A stretch of 64,000 bases of DNA from Denitrobaculum sp965232285 (GTDB lineage: Bacteria > Pseudomonadota > Alphaproteobacteria > Kiloniellales > Kiloniellaceae), in contig CBDDPL010000004.1 in assembly GCA_965232285.1 (NCBI GenBank), positions 2,294,001 to 2,358,000 on the forward strand. The letters run 5' to 3'. A model generated the notes under the pieces. That model made no database searches. It was given only the letters and a program-made list of their open reading frames with translations, and was not told where the DNA came from. The translations under genes and the position numbers were made by a program. Positions 30,677-38,285 of this stretch are shown here, one piece after another (the first letter of the stretch is position 1; each line of letters starts with the position of its first letter).

Positions 30677-31612
30677 TCAGTCCAGCGTCAGGACACCGCG
30701 CATCACCGGAGCGCAATGACCGGTGACCTTCACCTCCTGCACCTGCCCGCCGGATTTGCGCAGATCGAGCAGGATTTCGCTCGGCCGCCCCATCTCGACC
30801 CCCTGCTCGATGGTAATCCGGAAATCGCCATCCAACGCCGGCTCGAGCGCCGTGAGATAGGCGCCCAGCGCCGCTGAAGCGCTGCCGGTCGCCGGATCCT
30901 CGAAATTGCCGCTGAGGGGCGCGAACATGCGCGCACGCAGCTTGTCACAGCCCGCGCCCAGGCGGGCATAGGCGAAGATCGAGAAACGCCCGCTTAGATC
31001 AGCAAAGCCGTAGGTCTCGGCAGCCTCCCTGAAAGCGTCCAGGACCGCATGGGTTCTGGCGAGATCCGCGGGATCCATCTCCGCCACATAGAATGGCAGT
31101 CCGACCGAGACCGCCCTCGGGGTGTGATGGGAGAGGATGACGGCCTCTTCTTCGAGGCCCAGGCAGCGCGCAAAGACGTCCGGCGCAATGTCCTTGCCAA
31201 GCTCCAGCCGACGCGGGGCGGTGATGGTCGCACCAGAAGCCTCTCCCGCCTCTTTGATCACCTCCACCTCGACGAGACCTGCCGCCTCCTCGAAGCGCAG
31301 GCTGTCACCAACGGCCCTTCCGAAGACCTCGCCCAGGCGCGCCAGGACAAAGGCGGTCCCGACATTCGGGTGCCCCGCGAAGGGCACTTCCTGCGCGCGG
31401 GTGAAAATCCGGACCCGGGCCGTGTTAGCCGGATCGGCCGGCGGCAGTACGAAGCTGGTCTCGGCGAAATTGAACTCGGCGGCGATCTTCTGCATCTCAT
31501 CATCGGAGACAGCGCGCCCGTCCGTGATGACCGCCAGTTGGTTGCCGCCGAAGCGCGACCTGGTGAAGACATCGACGACGACATAGGGGACTTCGCGCCC
31601 GGCGTTGCTCAT
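30677..31612 (-). CDS. PhzF family isomerase
   Basis: A 311-residue PhzF-like protein with the diaminopimelate-epimerase fold. The ATG at 31612 (MSNAGREVPYVVVDVFTRSRFGGNQLAV) follows CAGGGAG; a 20-residue upstream extension is rejected. The conserved FNFAETSFV contains the catalytic Glu of PhzF. VPFAGHPNVGTAFVL and the C-terminal FEDPATGSASAALGAYL are further signatures. No phenazine genes are nearby, so it is likely a general isomerase of unknown substrate. Confidence 0.93.
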   Translation of the reverse strand: MSNAGREVPYVVVDVFTRSRFGGNQLAVITDGRAVSDDEMQKIAAEFNFAETSFVLPPADPANTARVRIFTRAQEVPFAGHPNVGTAFVLARLGEVFGRAVGDSLRFEEAAGLVEVEVIKEAGEASGATITAPRRLELGKDIAPDVFARCLGLEEEAVILSHHTPRAVSVGLPFYVAEMDPADLARTHAVLDAFREAAETYGFADLSGRFSIFAYARLGAGCDKLRARMFAPLSGNFEDPATGSASAALGAYLTALEPALDGDFRITIEQGVEMGRPSEILLDLRKSGGQVQEVKVTGHCAPVMRGVLTLD

Positions 31613-31678
31613 AAATCGCTCCCTGAAAGACTCTGCACAGCAGTCTTCTCTATTGGGAGCTTGTCTGGGCAATGGCTG

Positions 31679-33217
31679 TCAAGCCGCTGACTGCGCCCTT
31701 CCCCCCTCTTCCTCGACTGCCTTGGCAATGCTCGCGACACTTCCCTCCACGGACTTGACCGCCGCGACGATGGATTCGAGGTCGCCGTTGACATCGCTCA
31801 CCGCCGAGGCCGCAGCCTGCATGTTTTCGGCGATGTCGCGGGTCGTGGAACTCTGCTCCTCAACGGCGCCGGCGACAGCGGCGACGCTGGTCTCCACCGA
31901 TTCGACCGAAGCCCTGATGCCCTGCAAGCGCGCGACGACATCGCCACAGACAGTCTGCATGCCGTTGATCTCGGACGCTATCTGCCCGGTGGCGCTGGCC
32001 ACCTGATTGGCCAGGGTCTTGACCTCTGAAGCGACAACCGCGAAGCCCTTGCCCGCTTCGCCGGCCCGTGCCGATTCGATGGTTGCGTTCAGGGCCAGCA
32101 GGTTGATCTGCCCGGCGATCTCCTGGATCACGTCGACGACGCTGTTCATGGCCTGCGCCTGTTCCGTCAGCCTTTTCGTCGAGCGGTCCGCCCCGACCGC
32201 CTCCTTCATCACCTTGTCCACGTCCGCACGGGAGGTCTCCATGGAGCGCGCGATTTCGTTGGCCGAGGTCTGAAACTCCTCGGTCGCCGCCGCCACCGAC
32301 TGCACGGTCTGCAGCGTCCGGCTCGAGGCATCGGAGGCGACGCTGGAGCGCTCGTTCGCGGCGCCGGCGGCTTCCAGAATGTTTTCCAGATTTTCGTCGA
32401 CCACGCGACCGACCTCTTCCGTCGCCCGGCGGGCCAGAACCTGCGCCGTGACGTCGGTGGCATACTTCACGACCTTGAAAGGCCGGCCGCTGGGGTCGAA
32501 AATCGGATTGTAAGTCGCCTGGATCCAGACTTCGCGCCCGCCTTTGCCGATCCGCTTATACTCACCGCTTTGGAATTCACCGCGTCCCAGTTTCTCCCAG
32601 AAGGCGCGATAGTCCGGCGATGCGGCATAGTCCGCTTCGACGAAGATACGATGATGCTGCCCCTGCAGCTCGGCCTGACTATAGCCGACCGCACCCTGGA
32701 AGTTCTCATTCGCCTCCAGGATCATCCCCTTCAGATCGAAGGAAATGACCGCCTGCGCCCGGTTGACCGCATCGAGCTGCCCGTGACATTCCGCATTCTG
32801 CAAGGTCTGCTCGGTGACGTCGGTGGCATACTTGATCACCTTGATCACCCTGCCCCTGCGGTCGAGAAGCGGGTTGTAGGAGGCCTGGATCCAGACCTCA
32901 CGCCCGTCCTTGCTGAGACGCTTGAATTCTCCGGTCTGAAACTGCCCCCGCCGCAGCCTGTCCCAGAAGGCGGCATAGTCAGCGGACGTGGACTGTTCGG
33001 GATCTAGGAACATGCGGTGATGTCGGCCCCGAACCTCCTCAAGTCCGTATCCCATAGCCTTCAGAAAGTTATCGTTCGCTGTAATAATCTTGCCGTCCGG
33101 TTCAAAATGAATAACCGCCTGAGAGCGGTCCAGCGCCGCAAGAACAGCGCGCATCTCTTCCATTTTCAACTGACCGCTCACGTCAGATCCACGGCCCGGA
33201 CGCGTAAAACCAAACAT
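31679..33217 (-). CDS. Soluble methyl-accepting chemotaxis protein with two PAS domains
   Basis: A 512-residue chemoreceptor with no membrane segment. Two PAS/PAC units span about 22-135 and 150-258; each contains a parallel stretch (GRHHRMFLDPEQSTSADYAAFW and GQHHRIFVEADYAASPDYRAFW) and ends with KVIKYATDVTEQ or KVVKYATDVTAQ. The signalling domain (about 280-505) has the hairpin tip EIAGQINLLALNATIESARA then GKGFAVVASEVKTLANQ. The arrangement is that of the cytoplasmic BdlA-type receptors, which sense redox or energy state and affect biofilm dispersal. No che genes are adjacent. Confidence 0.93.
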   Translation of the reverse strand: MFGFTRPGRGSDVSGQLKMEEMRAVLAALDRSQAVIHFEPDGKIITANDNFLKAMGYGLEEVRGRHHRMFLDPEQSTSADYAAFWDRLRRGQFQTGEFKRLSKDGREVWIQASYNPLLDRRGRVIKVIKYATDVTEQTLQNAECHGQLDAVNRAQAVISFDLKGMILEANENFQGAVGYSQAELQGQHHRIFVEADYAASPDYRAFWEKLGRGEFQSGEYKRIGKGGREVWIQATYNPIFDPSGRPFKVVKYATDVTAQVLARRATEEVGRVVDENLENILEAAGAANERSSVASDASSRTLQTVQSVAAATEEFQTSANEIARSMETSRADVDKVMKEAVGADRSTKRLTEQAQAMNSVVDVIQEIAGQINLLALNATIESARAGEAGKGFAVVASEVKTLANQVASATGQIASEINGMQTVCGDVVARLQGIRASVESVETSVAAVAGAVEEQSSTTRDIAENMQAAASAVSDVNGDLESIVAAVKSVEGSVASIAKAVEEEGGRAQSAA

Positions 33218-33467
33218 ATCCTGCGTTCCTTCTCTACCTCCTGCCTGCGCCCTTGATAGCTCTCTTAAATCTTTGAGTTTCCGACTATCTGCAGGCGAAA
33301 TCCTGCAACAAATAAATGCGTTGGCCTTTAAATTAGTGTTAAATTATTTCGAGAAAAAACTAACTTAAATGCCTACTTATAATAGTACTCACAAGTTAAG
33401 AAGACAGGATTGCTTCACACTTTCTCTTCTCTCATGCTGGGATTTGGTCTCGTGTCGAGATCTGGTC
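33218..33467. other. AT-rich upstream region of the chemoreceptor gene
   Basis: A 250-base interval, strikingly AT-rich at 33300-33400 for this GC-rich segment, that holds the leader of the chemoreceptor gene and the downstream repeats of the YciI-like gene. Promoter elements are expected here but none is certain. Confidence 0.4.
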
Positions 33468-33485
33468 TCATGCTGGGATTTGGCG
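33432..33485. repeat. Three-copy 18-bp tandem repeat across the YciI-like gene stop codon
   Basis: TCATGCTGGGATTTGGTC (33432-33449), TCGTGTCGAGATCTGGTC (33450-33467) and TCATGCTGGGATTTGGCG (33468-33485). The last copy contains the stop codon and final five codons of the YciI-like gene on the minus strand; the others lie downstream. The outer copies share 16 of 18 bases exactly in order, and the middle one is diverged. Confidence 0.85.
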
Positions 33486-33770
33486 GCGTCCCTGCGCGAA
33501 AACCTGTGTCCACTGGAGGATGCGCACGGATCTACGCAGGCCAGTCGGCCAGAAGGGATCTTTCTCCACCAGCCGCCGGACCGCAGCGGCGCTTTCAGCC
33601 TCCACCAGCCAAAGCCCGCCAGCCGGTGTTTTCTCGGTTGCGTCAGTCAGCGGACCAGCGGCGGAAATGGAGTCCGCGTTGGCCTCCAGAAAAGCCAGAT
33701 GCTGCGACATGTATTCCGCCCGCTTCGCCGCGTGACGGTCATCGTCTTCGAACAGAACAGCAAAAATCAT
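33468..33770 (-). CDS. YciI-like small protein
   Basis: A 100-residue protein resembling the YciI/dimeric alpha-beta barrel family: MIFAVLFEDDDRHAAKRAEYMSQHLAFLEANADSISAAGPL, then GGLWLVEAESAAAVRRLVEKDPFWPTGL. The conserved His in the HLAFLE segment matches the presumed active-site His of the family. The ATG at 33770 follows GAGGAAG; a start six codons upstream is less likely. The 3' end carries one unit of an 18-bp tandem repeat. Function is unknown, though relatives may act on small aromatic substrates. Confidence 0.8.
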   Translation of the reverse strand: MIFAVLFEDDDRHAAKRAEYMSQHLAFLEANADSISAAGPLTDATEKTPAGGLWLVEAESAAAVRRLVEKDPFWPTGLRRSVRILQWTQVFAQGRRQIPA

Positions 33771-33886
33771 GGAAACTTCCTCTCGCATATGAATTTGAGA
33801 GGACAGCTTTCCTGATCCGGCGCGCCGGGAAAATCTGCATCTGCGCAGTTCAAAATGGCATCTTTGCAGGAGTCAGGAGAAAGAGA

Positions 33887-34333
33887 TCAGGAACGATCCG
33901 GATATTCGCTCAGCCGAAGCTCGATACCGCGCAGAATGTCCGGTCCCACAACCTTTTCCGCAACTTCCATCAGGCGCTGTTTGACGATCGTGCCGTCATA
34001 GCCCTGATCGGTGACGTATTTCAGCGCATAGAGCGCGTGAAGCTCGGAGAAGAAGAGATCGCGCAGCTTGGGCTTGTACGTCTCCGCCTGTTGCAGAGGC
34101 TCGCCTTCCGGCAATTCGAGCACCACGGTCATGGTGACGTGATCAGCAAGCCGGCCCCGCTCAATGATCGGCAGGATCATTGGTTGAAACTCGACAAAGG
34201 CGGACTCAACGATCGGCTCCTCGACCACCTCGGGCTCGCCTTCCGGTTCACGCAGCAGGAACCACCAGGCTGCACCGCCGGCGCCGCCGGCGAGAACCAG
34301 AAACAACAGGAGGAAGATCACCAAGCGCTTCAT
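33887..34333 (-). CDS. FliL-like single-pass membrane protein
   Basis: A 148-residue protein with one N-terminal membrane helix (KRLVIFLLLFLVLAGGAGGAAWWFLL, about 2-27) and an acidic Pro/Glu linker. The periplasmic domain has DHVTMTVVLELPEG, YKPKLRDLFFSELHALY and VKQRLMEVAEKVVGPDIL, a layout like FliL family stator-associated proteins. No flagellar genes are in the window, so the flagellar role is unproven. It lies downstream of thiL on the same strand with 154 bases between. Confidence 0.65.
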   Translation of the reverse strand: MKRLVIFLLLFLVLAGGAGGAAWWFLLREPEGEPEVVEEPIVESAFVEFQPMILPIIERGRLADHVTMTVVLELPEGEPLQQAETYKPKLRDLFFSELHALYALKYVTDQGYDGTIVKQRLMEVAEKVVGPDILRGIELRLSEYPDRS

Positions 34334-34487
34334 CGAAGCCCGCCAAGTTCCATAACCCGGTCACAGGAGGCAGTTCCCTGCGACCTTATGGAAGTCCTAA
34401 AGCAGTATAATGAATCAAAGGTAAAACAGCTTAAGAGAAGGTCGATTTTTCTTTGTAAAACAAAGCGTAAAATCAAAAGGCTATGTT

Positions 34488-35471
34488 TTAACCCAGATGA
34501 TTCCAACCGGCCTGTTCCACCTCGACAAGCGTGCCATCCGGTGCGAAGACCGTGACTCCCGCCCCTTGAGTCATCTTGCCGATACAGGTTAGCGGCAGGT
34601 CCAGTTCGACGGCCAGCGCCGCCACTTCCTTAGCCCGCTCAGGCGCCAGGGTGAACAGCAGTTCATAGTCGTCACCCCCGCCGAGCACCGCGGAGCCAAG
34701 TTCCGGCTTCGTCTCCAGAACCGCCGCCGCCGCGGAAGACAGCGGCAGGTTCGCCGCCGTGACTTCAGCCCCCAGGCCCGATGCTTTGCAGATGTGTCCG
34801 AGATCCGCGACCAGCCCGTCCGAGATATCCATCGCAGCCCGTGCGAGATCTTCGACCAGAAGGCGTTCGCCAAGTGTCGTCCGTGGCTGAGGAAGCTGGT
34901 AGCGTTCCTGCAGGCGCGCCATCGACTCGGGCTCCAGCTCGGGCAAGCCGCCCTGAAAGACCTTCAAGCCCAGCGCGGCGTCACCCAGGCTGCCCGAAAC
35001 GTAGATCAGGTCACCGGCCTGGGCGGAACCGCGTCCCAGCGCCCGCCCCTCCGGCACCTCGCCAAAGGCCGTGATGGTGATCAGCAGCGGCCCGCTGGTC
35101 GCGACGGTATCGCCGCCATAGAGTGAAACAGCGTAGCGTTCCTGATCCGCGGCCAGGCCTTCGCTGAAACGCCGGACCCAATCCTCGTCGCCGGCTTTTG
35201 GTAGGGCAAGGGCCAGTAGATAACCCAGAGGCCGTGCCCCCATGGCCGCAAGATCGGAGAGATTGACCCGGAGACACTTCTTCGCCACCAGCTCCGGCGG
35301 GTCTTCCGGGCGAAAGTGCACACCGCTGGCGAGGCTGTCGGCCGTCACCACCAGGGAACGGCCAGGCAGATTCGGCAGTACCGCGGCGTCGTTCTTCAGC
35401 TCATAGCTGCCCGCCGCATCCCGGGCCAGGGGGGCGAAGTAACGCGCAATCAGATCGAATTCACCGCTCAT
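34488..35471 (-). CDS. thiL: Thiamine-phosphate kinase
   Basis: ThiL phosphorylates thiamine monophosphate to the active diphosphate. The 327-residue protein starts GEFDLIARYFAPLARDAAGSYELKNDAAVL. It shows LVVTADSLASGVHF, KCLRVNLSDLAAMGARPLGYLLALALP, LYGGDTVATSGPLLITITAFGEV, and DISDGLVADLGHICKASGLGAEV: the AIRS/PurM-like ATP-binding and Mg-binding segments in order. It follows nusB by 25 bases, the common nusB-thiL arrangement. Confidence 0.97.
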   Translation of the reverse strand: MSGEFDLIARYFAPLARDAAGSYELKNDAAVLPNLPGRSLVVTADSLASGVHFRPEDPPELVAKKCLRVNLSDLAAMGARPLGYLLALALPKAGDEDWVRRFSEGLAADQERYAVSLYGGDTVATSGPLLITITAFGEVPEGRALGRGSAQAGDLIYVSGSLGDAALGLKVFQGGLPELEPESMARLQERYQLPQPRTTLGERLLVEDLARAAMDISDGLVADLGHICKASGLGAEVTAANLPLSSAAAAVLETKPELGSAVLGGGDDYELLFTLAPERAKEVAALAVELDLPLTCIGKMTQGAGVTVFAPDGTLVEVEQAGWNHLG

Positions 35472-35496
35472 GATCGCTTCGATCCCGTTGAGAACC

Positions 35497-36015
35497 TCAA
35501 GATGCGGCTTCGCCGCCGCCTTCCAGTTCCTCCGGCCGCAGGCTGCGCGCCACCCGGTCCAGCACGCCGTTCACCAGTGCCGGCTCCTTCTCGCTGAAGA
35601 AGGAGTGGGCCAGGTCCATATACTCGGCGATCACCACCTTAACCGGCGTGTCCAGGCGCTCGGAGAGTTCATAGACCGCGGTCCGCAGCAGCACCTTGAG
35701 CAGCGCTTCCAGGCGCTCGATCGGCCAGTCATCGCTCAGGACCGCCGCCAGCATGTCGTCCAGCCGGTCCGCTTCCGCCGCCGTACCCTTGATCAGCAAG
35801 GTCAGCAGTTCCCGGTCGGCATCGGACATGTCGACGCCGTCCACCTCTTCGTTGAGGCGGTGGCGAATGAACTCCTCGGCCACGAGCGCGGCGTTTCCGC
35901 CGGACATCTCAAGCTGATAGAGGCCCTGCACAGCCGCGAGGCGCGCAAGACTGCGTTTCATCGTGCCTTTGCGCCGGCCACGCGGTGGCGTCTTCTTGGC
36001 TTCCGGTGATGACAT
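35497..36015 (-). CDS. nusB: Transcription antitermination factor NusB
   Basis: NusB joins NusE (S10) and boxA RNA in antitermination of rRNA operons. The 172-residue protein begins with a basic stretch (PPRGRRKGTMKRSLARLAAVQGLYQLEMSG). The conserved helices follow: LLRTAVYELSERLDTPVKVVIAEYMDLAHSFFSEKEPALVNGVLDRVAR near 125-160. It lies 9 bases after ribH, the usual ribH-nusB order. The C-terminal residues are Glu/Gly-rich. Confidence 0.96.
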   Translation of the reverse strand: MSSPEAKKTPPRGRRKGTMKRSLARLAAVQGLYQLEMSGGNAALVAEEFIRHRLNEEVDGVDMSDADRELLTLLIKGTAAEADRLDDMLAAVLSDDWPIERLEALLKVLLRTAVYELSERLDTPVKVVIAEYMDLAHSFFSEKEPALVNGVLDRVARSLRPEELEGGGEAAS

Positions 36016-36024
36016 GCCCTGTCC

Positions 36025-36489
36025 TCAGCGTGGGAAAAGGTGAAAGCGCTCTTTCACCTTGACCATATCCAGGCATGCGCGTGCCACGTCACCGCCTTTG
36101 TTCTTTTCGTCGACCCGCGCCCGGGCCCAGGCCTGGTCCGCGTTCTCACAGGTCAGGATGCCGTAGCCCAGCGCCAGGGTGTATCCGCAGGCCAGGTCCT
36201 GCAGCTTGCGCGCGGACTCCTCGCAGACGTAATCGTAGTGGGTCGTCTCGCCCCGGATCACGCAGCCCAGCGCGATATAACCGTCGAAGCGGCGGCGTCC
36301 GGAATAGAAATCCATCGAGCGGATCGCCATACGAATGGCCGCCGGGATCTCGAAAGCGCCTGGCACCTCCAGCCGCTCATAGGTCGCGCCGGCCTTCTCC
36401 AGCTCGGCGATGGCGCCTTTCGCCAGTTCATCGGCGATTTCCTCGTAGAAGCGGGCTTCCACGATCAGAATGTGGGGCGCGTCATCCAT
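36025..36489 (-). CDS. ribH: 6,7-dimethyl-8-ribityllumazine synthase
   Basis: RibH makes the lumazine precursor of riboflavin from DHBP and the ribityl-pyrimidine. The 154-residue protein has the substrate loop VPGAFEIPAAIRMA near 42-55, and GYIALGCVIRGETTHYDYVCEES near 70-92 with the catalytic His. It ends in YGILTCENADQAWARA. It is located between ribB-X and nusB on the minus strand. Confidence 0.97.
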   Translation of the reverse strand: MDDAPHILIVEARFYEEIADELAKGAIAELEKAGATYERLEVPGAFEIPAAIRMAIRSMDFYSGRRRFDGYIALGCVIRGETTHYDYVCEESARKLQDLACGYTLALGYGILTCENADQAWARARVDEKNKGGDVARACLDMVKVKERFHLFPR

Positions 36490-36553
36490 GTCCTTAGCCT
36501 GTCACTCAAATGTCTGTCTGTTGTTCGGAAGCGAAGGAGGCCGCGGCCAATCT

Positions 36554-37693
36554 TCAGTCAATCGGCCGCTGATCCACGATTTCCAGCCCGTAACCCTCCA
36601 GCCCGACGATGGTTCGCTGGGTGTTGGAGAGCAATATCATCTGCCGGACGCCGAGGTCCAAGAGTATCTGGGCGCCCACGCCATAGTCGCGCAGCTCCCC
36701 CGAGGTCTCGCGCGGCACCCCTATACGCGTCCGCAAGCTCTCGGACAAGCTCTTCGGCGAAGGCTCCCGGATCAGCACCACGACCCCCCGGCCCTCCTGC
36801 CCGATGATCTCCAGGGACTTCTGCAGCTCGCCGGCCTTGCCGCTGGAATCATCGCCAAGCACGTCATCGAGCACGTTCAGGGCATGCATGCGCACCAGCA
36901 CCGGTCCGTCCTGACTGGCAGGATCGCCTTTCCAGAGCGCCACGTGTTCGGCATAGGAGACCTGATTGACATAGATCGCCATGTTGAAGTCGCCGCCGAA
37001 CCGGCTGTTGAACTTGGTCGCCAGGGTTCGCTCGACGATATGGTCGTTGGCACGGCGATAGGCGATCAGGTCCGCGATGGTGGCAATCTTCAGGCCATGT
37101 TTCTGCGCAAATGCGATCAGATCGTCGCGGCGCGCCATGGTCCCATCGTCATTCATGATTTCACAGATCACGCCCGCCGGGTTCAGACCGGCAAGGCGTG
37201 AGATATCGACCGCCGCCTCGGTGTGGCCCGTGCGCACCAGAACGCCGCCTTCGCGCGCAACCAGTGGAAAGATGTGCCCGGGGGTCACGATGTCCTGCGC
37301 CCCTTTGCTGGGATCGACAGCGACGGCAACGGTGTGGGCCCGGTCCGGCGCCGAGATGCCGGTGGTGATCCCCTCCTTGGCCTCGATGGAAACGGTAAAA
37401 GCCGTCTCGTGGCGGGACTCGTTCTTGCGCGCCATGAGCGGCAACCCGAGTTCTTCAATCCGCTCCCCGGTCATGGCCAGGCAGATCAGCCCGCGGCCAT
37501 ACTTGGCCATGAAGTTGATCGCTTCCGGCGTTGCCATCTGCGCCGGAATCACCAGATCGCCCTCGTTCTCGCGGCCCTCGTCGTCGACGAGGATAAACAT
37601 CCGGCCGTTCCGGGCCTCCTCGATAATGTCTTCGGGCGAAGAGAGCACTTCACTGAAAGTGACGCGCCAAGGCTCCTGATCCGGACTGCTCAT
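36554..37693 (-). CDS. ribB: DHBP synthase fused to a degenerate GTP cyclohydrolase II domain (RibBX type)
   Basis: The N-terminal half (about 15-220) is an intact 3,4-dihydroxy-2-butanone 4-phosphate synthase: acidic loop DDEGRENEGD at 37-46, HETAF, DIVTPGHIFPL with His140, and GVLVRTGHTEA near 150-160. The C-terminal half (225-379) resembles GTP cyclohydrolase II, but the three zinc cysteines are absent: where RibA has the HSEC...CDC segment, this protein has MHALNVLDDVLGDDSSG (269-285). The second domain is therefore probably inactive as a cyclohydrolase. This matches the RibBX variant common in proteobacteria. A separate ribA should exist elsewhere. Confidence 0.93.
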   Translation of the reverse strand: MSSPDQEPWRVTFSEVLSSPEDIIEEARNGRMFILVDDEGRENEGDLVIPAQMATPEAINFMAKYGRGLICLAMTGERIEELGLPLMARKNESRHETAFTVSIEAKEGITTGISAPDRAHTVAVAVDPSKGAQDIVTPGHIFPLVAREGGVLVRTGHTEAAVDISRLAGLNPAGVICEIMNDDGTMARRDDLIAFAQKHGLKIATIADLIAYRRANDHIVERTLATKFNSRFGGDFNMAIYVNQVSYAEHVALWKGDPASQDGPVLVRMHALNVLDDVLGDDSSGKAGELQKSLEIIGQEGRGVVVLIREPSPKSLSESLRTRIGVPRETSGELRDYGVGAQILLDLGVRQMILLSNTQRTIVGLEGYGLEIVDQRPID

Positions 37694-38283
37694 GACTTTT
37701 CCTTTTCCAGCAGACGCTTCAGATAGCGCGCCAGCATGTCGATTTCCAGGTTCACCCGGTCACCCTCGGCCAAGGTGCCGAAGGTGGTGACCGCCGCCGT
37801 ATGGGGGATAATATTGACGCCGAAGAGGTTGTCCTCAACCTCGTTCACCGTAAGCGACACACCGTCGACCACGACAGAGCCTTTCGGCGCTATGAAGGCG
37901 GAGAGCTCCTCCGGCGCCTCGAACTTGAAGCGCCAGGATTCGCCGTCCCGAGCCTTGGACACGACCCGGCCGACCCCATCGACGTGGCCGGAAACCAGAT
38001 GCCCGCCCAGCTCATCCCCGACCTTCAGGGCGCGCTCCAGGTTGATCACCGTGCCTTCGCGCCACTGGCCCATGGTGGTCTTTTCCAGAGTCTCATGCGA
38101 AGCCTCGAAAGCGAACCAGCCCTCGCCCTTTTCCACCACCGTCAGGCAGGCGCCAGAACAGGCGACCGACGCGCCGATATCGACCGTCGCCAGGTCGTAA
38201 GAGGTCTCGATCTCCAGGCGCAGAATATCGCTGCCGCTCAACGCCCGTATCTTTCCCAGATCGGTGACAATTCCCGTGAACAC
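37690..38283 (-). CDS. ribE: Riboflavin synthase, alpha subunit
   Basis: Converts two lumazine molecules to riboflavin and pyrimidine. The 197-residue protein starts MFTGIVTDLGKIRAL and has two lumazine-binding repeats; repeat 1 contains GASVACSGACLTVVEKGEGWFAFEASHETL and repeat 2 contains GSVVVDGVSLTVNEVEDNLFGVNIIPHT. The linker LGGHLVSGHVDGVGRV is typical. The start follows ribD by two bases and the stop overlaps the ribB-X start (ATGA). Confidence 0.97.
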   Translation of the reverse strand: MFTGIVTDLGKIRALSGSDILRLEIETSYDLATVDIGASVACSGACLTVVEKGEGWFAFEASHETLEKTTMGQWREGTVINLERALKVGDELGGHLVSGHVDGVGRVVSKARDGESWRFKFEAPEELSAFIAPKGSVVVDGVSLTVNEVEDNLFGVNIIPHTAAVTTFGTLAEGDRVNLEIDMLARYLKRLLEKEKS

Positions 38284-38285
38284 GC

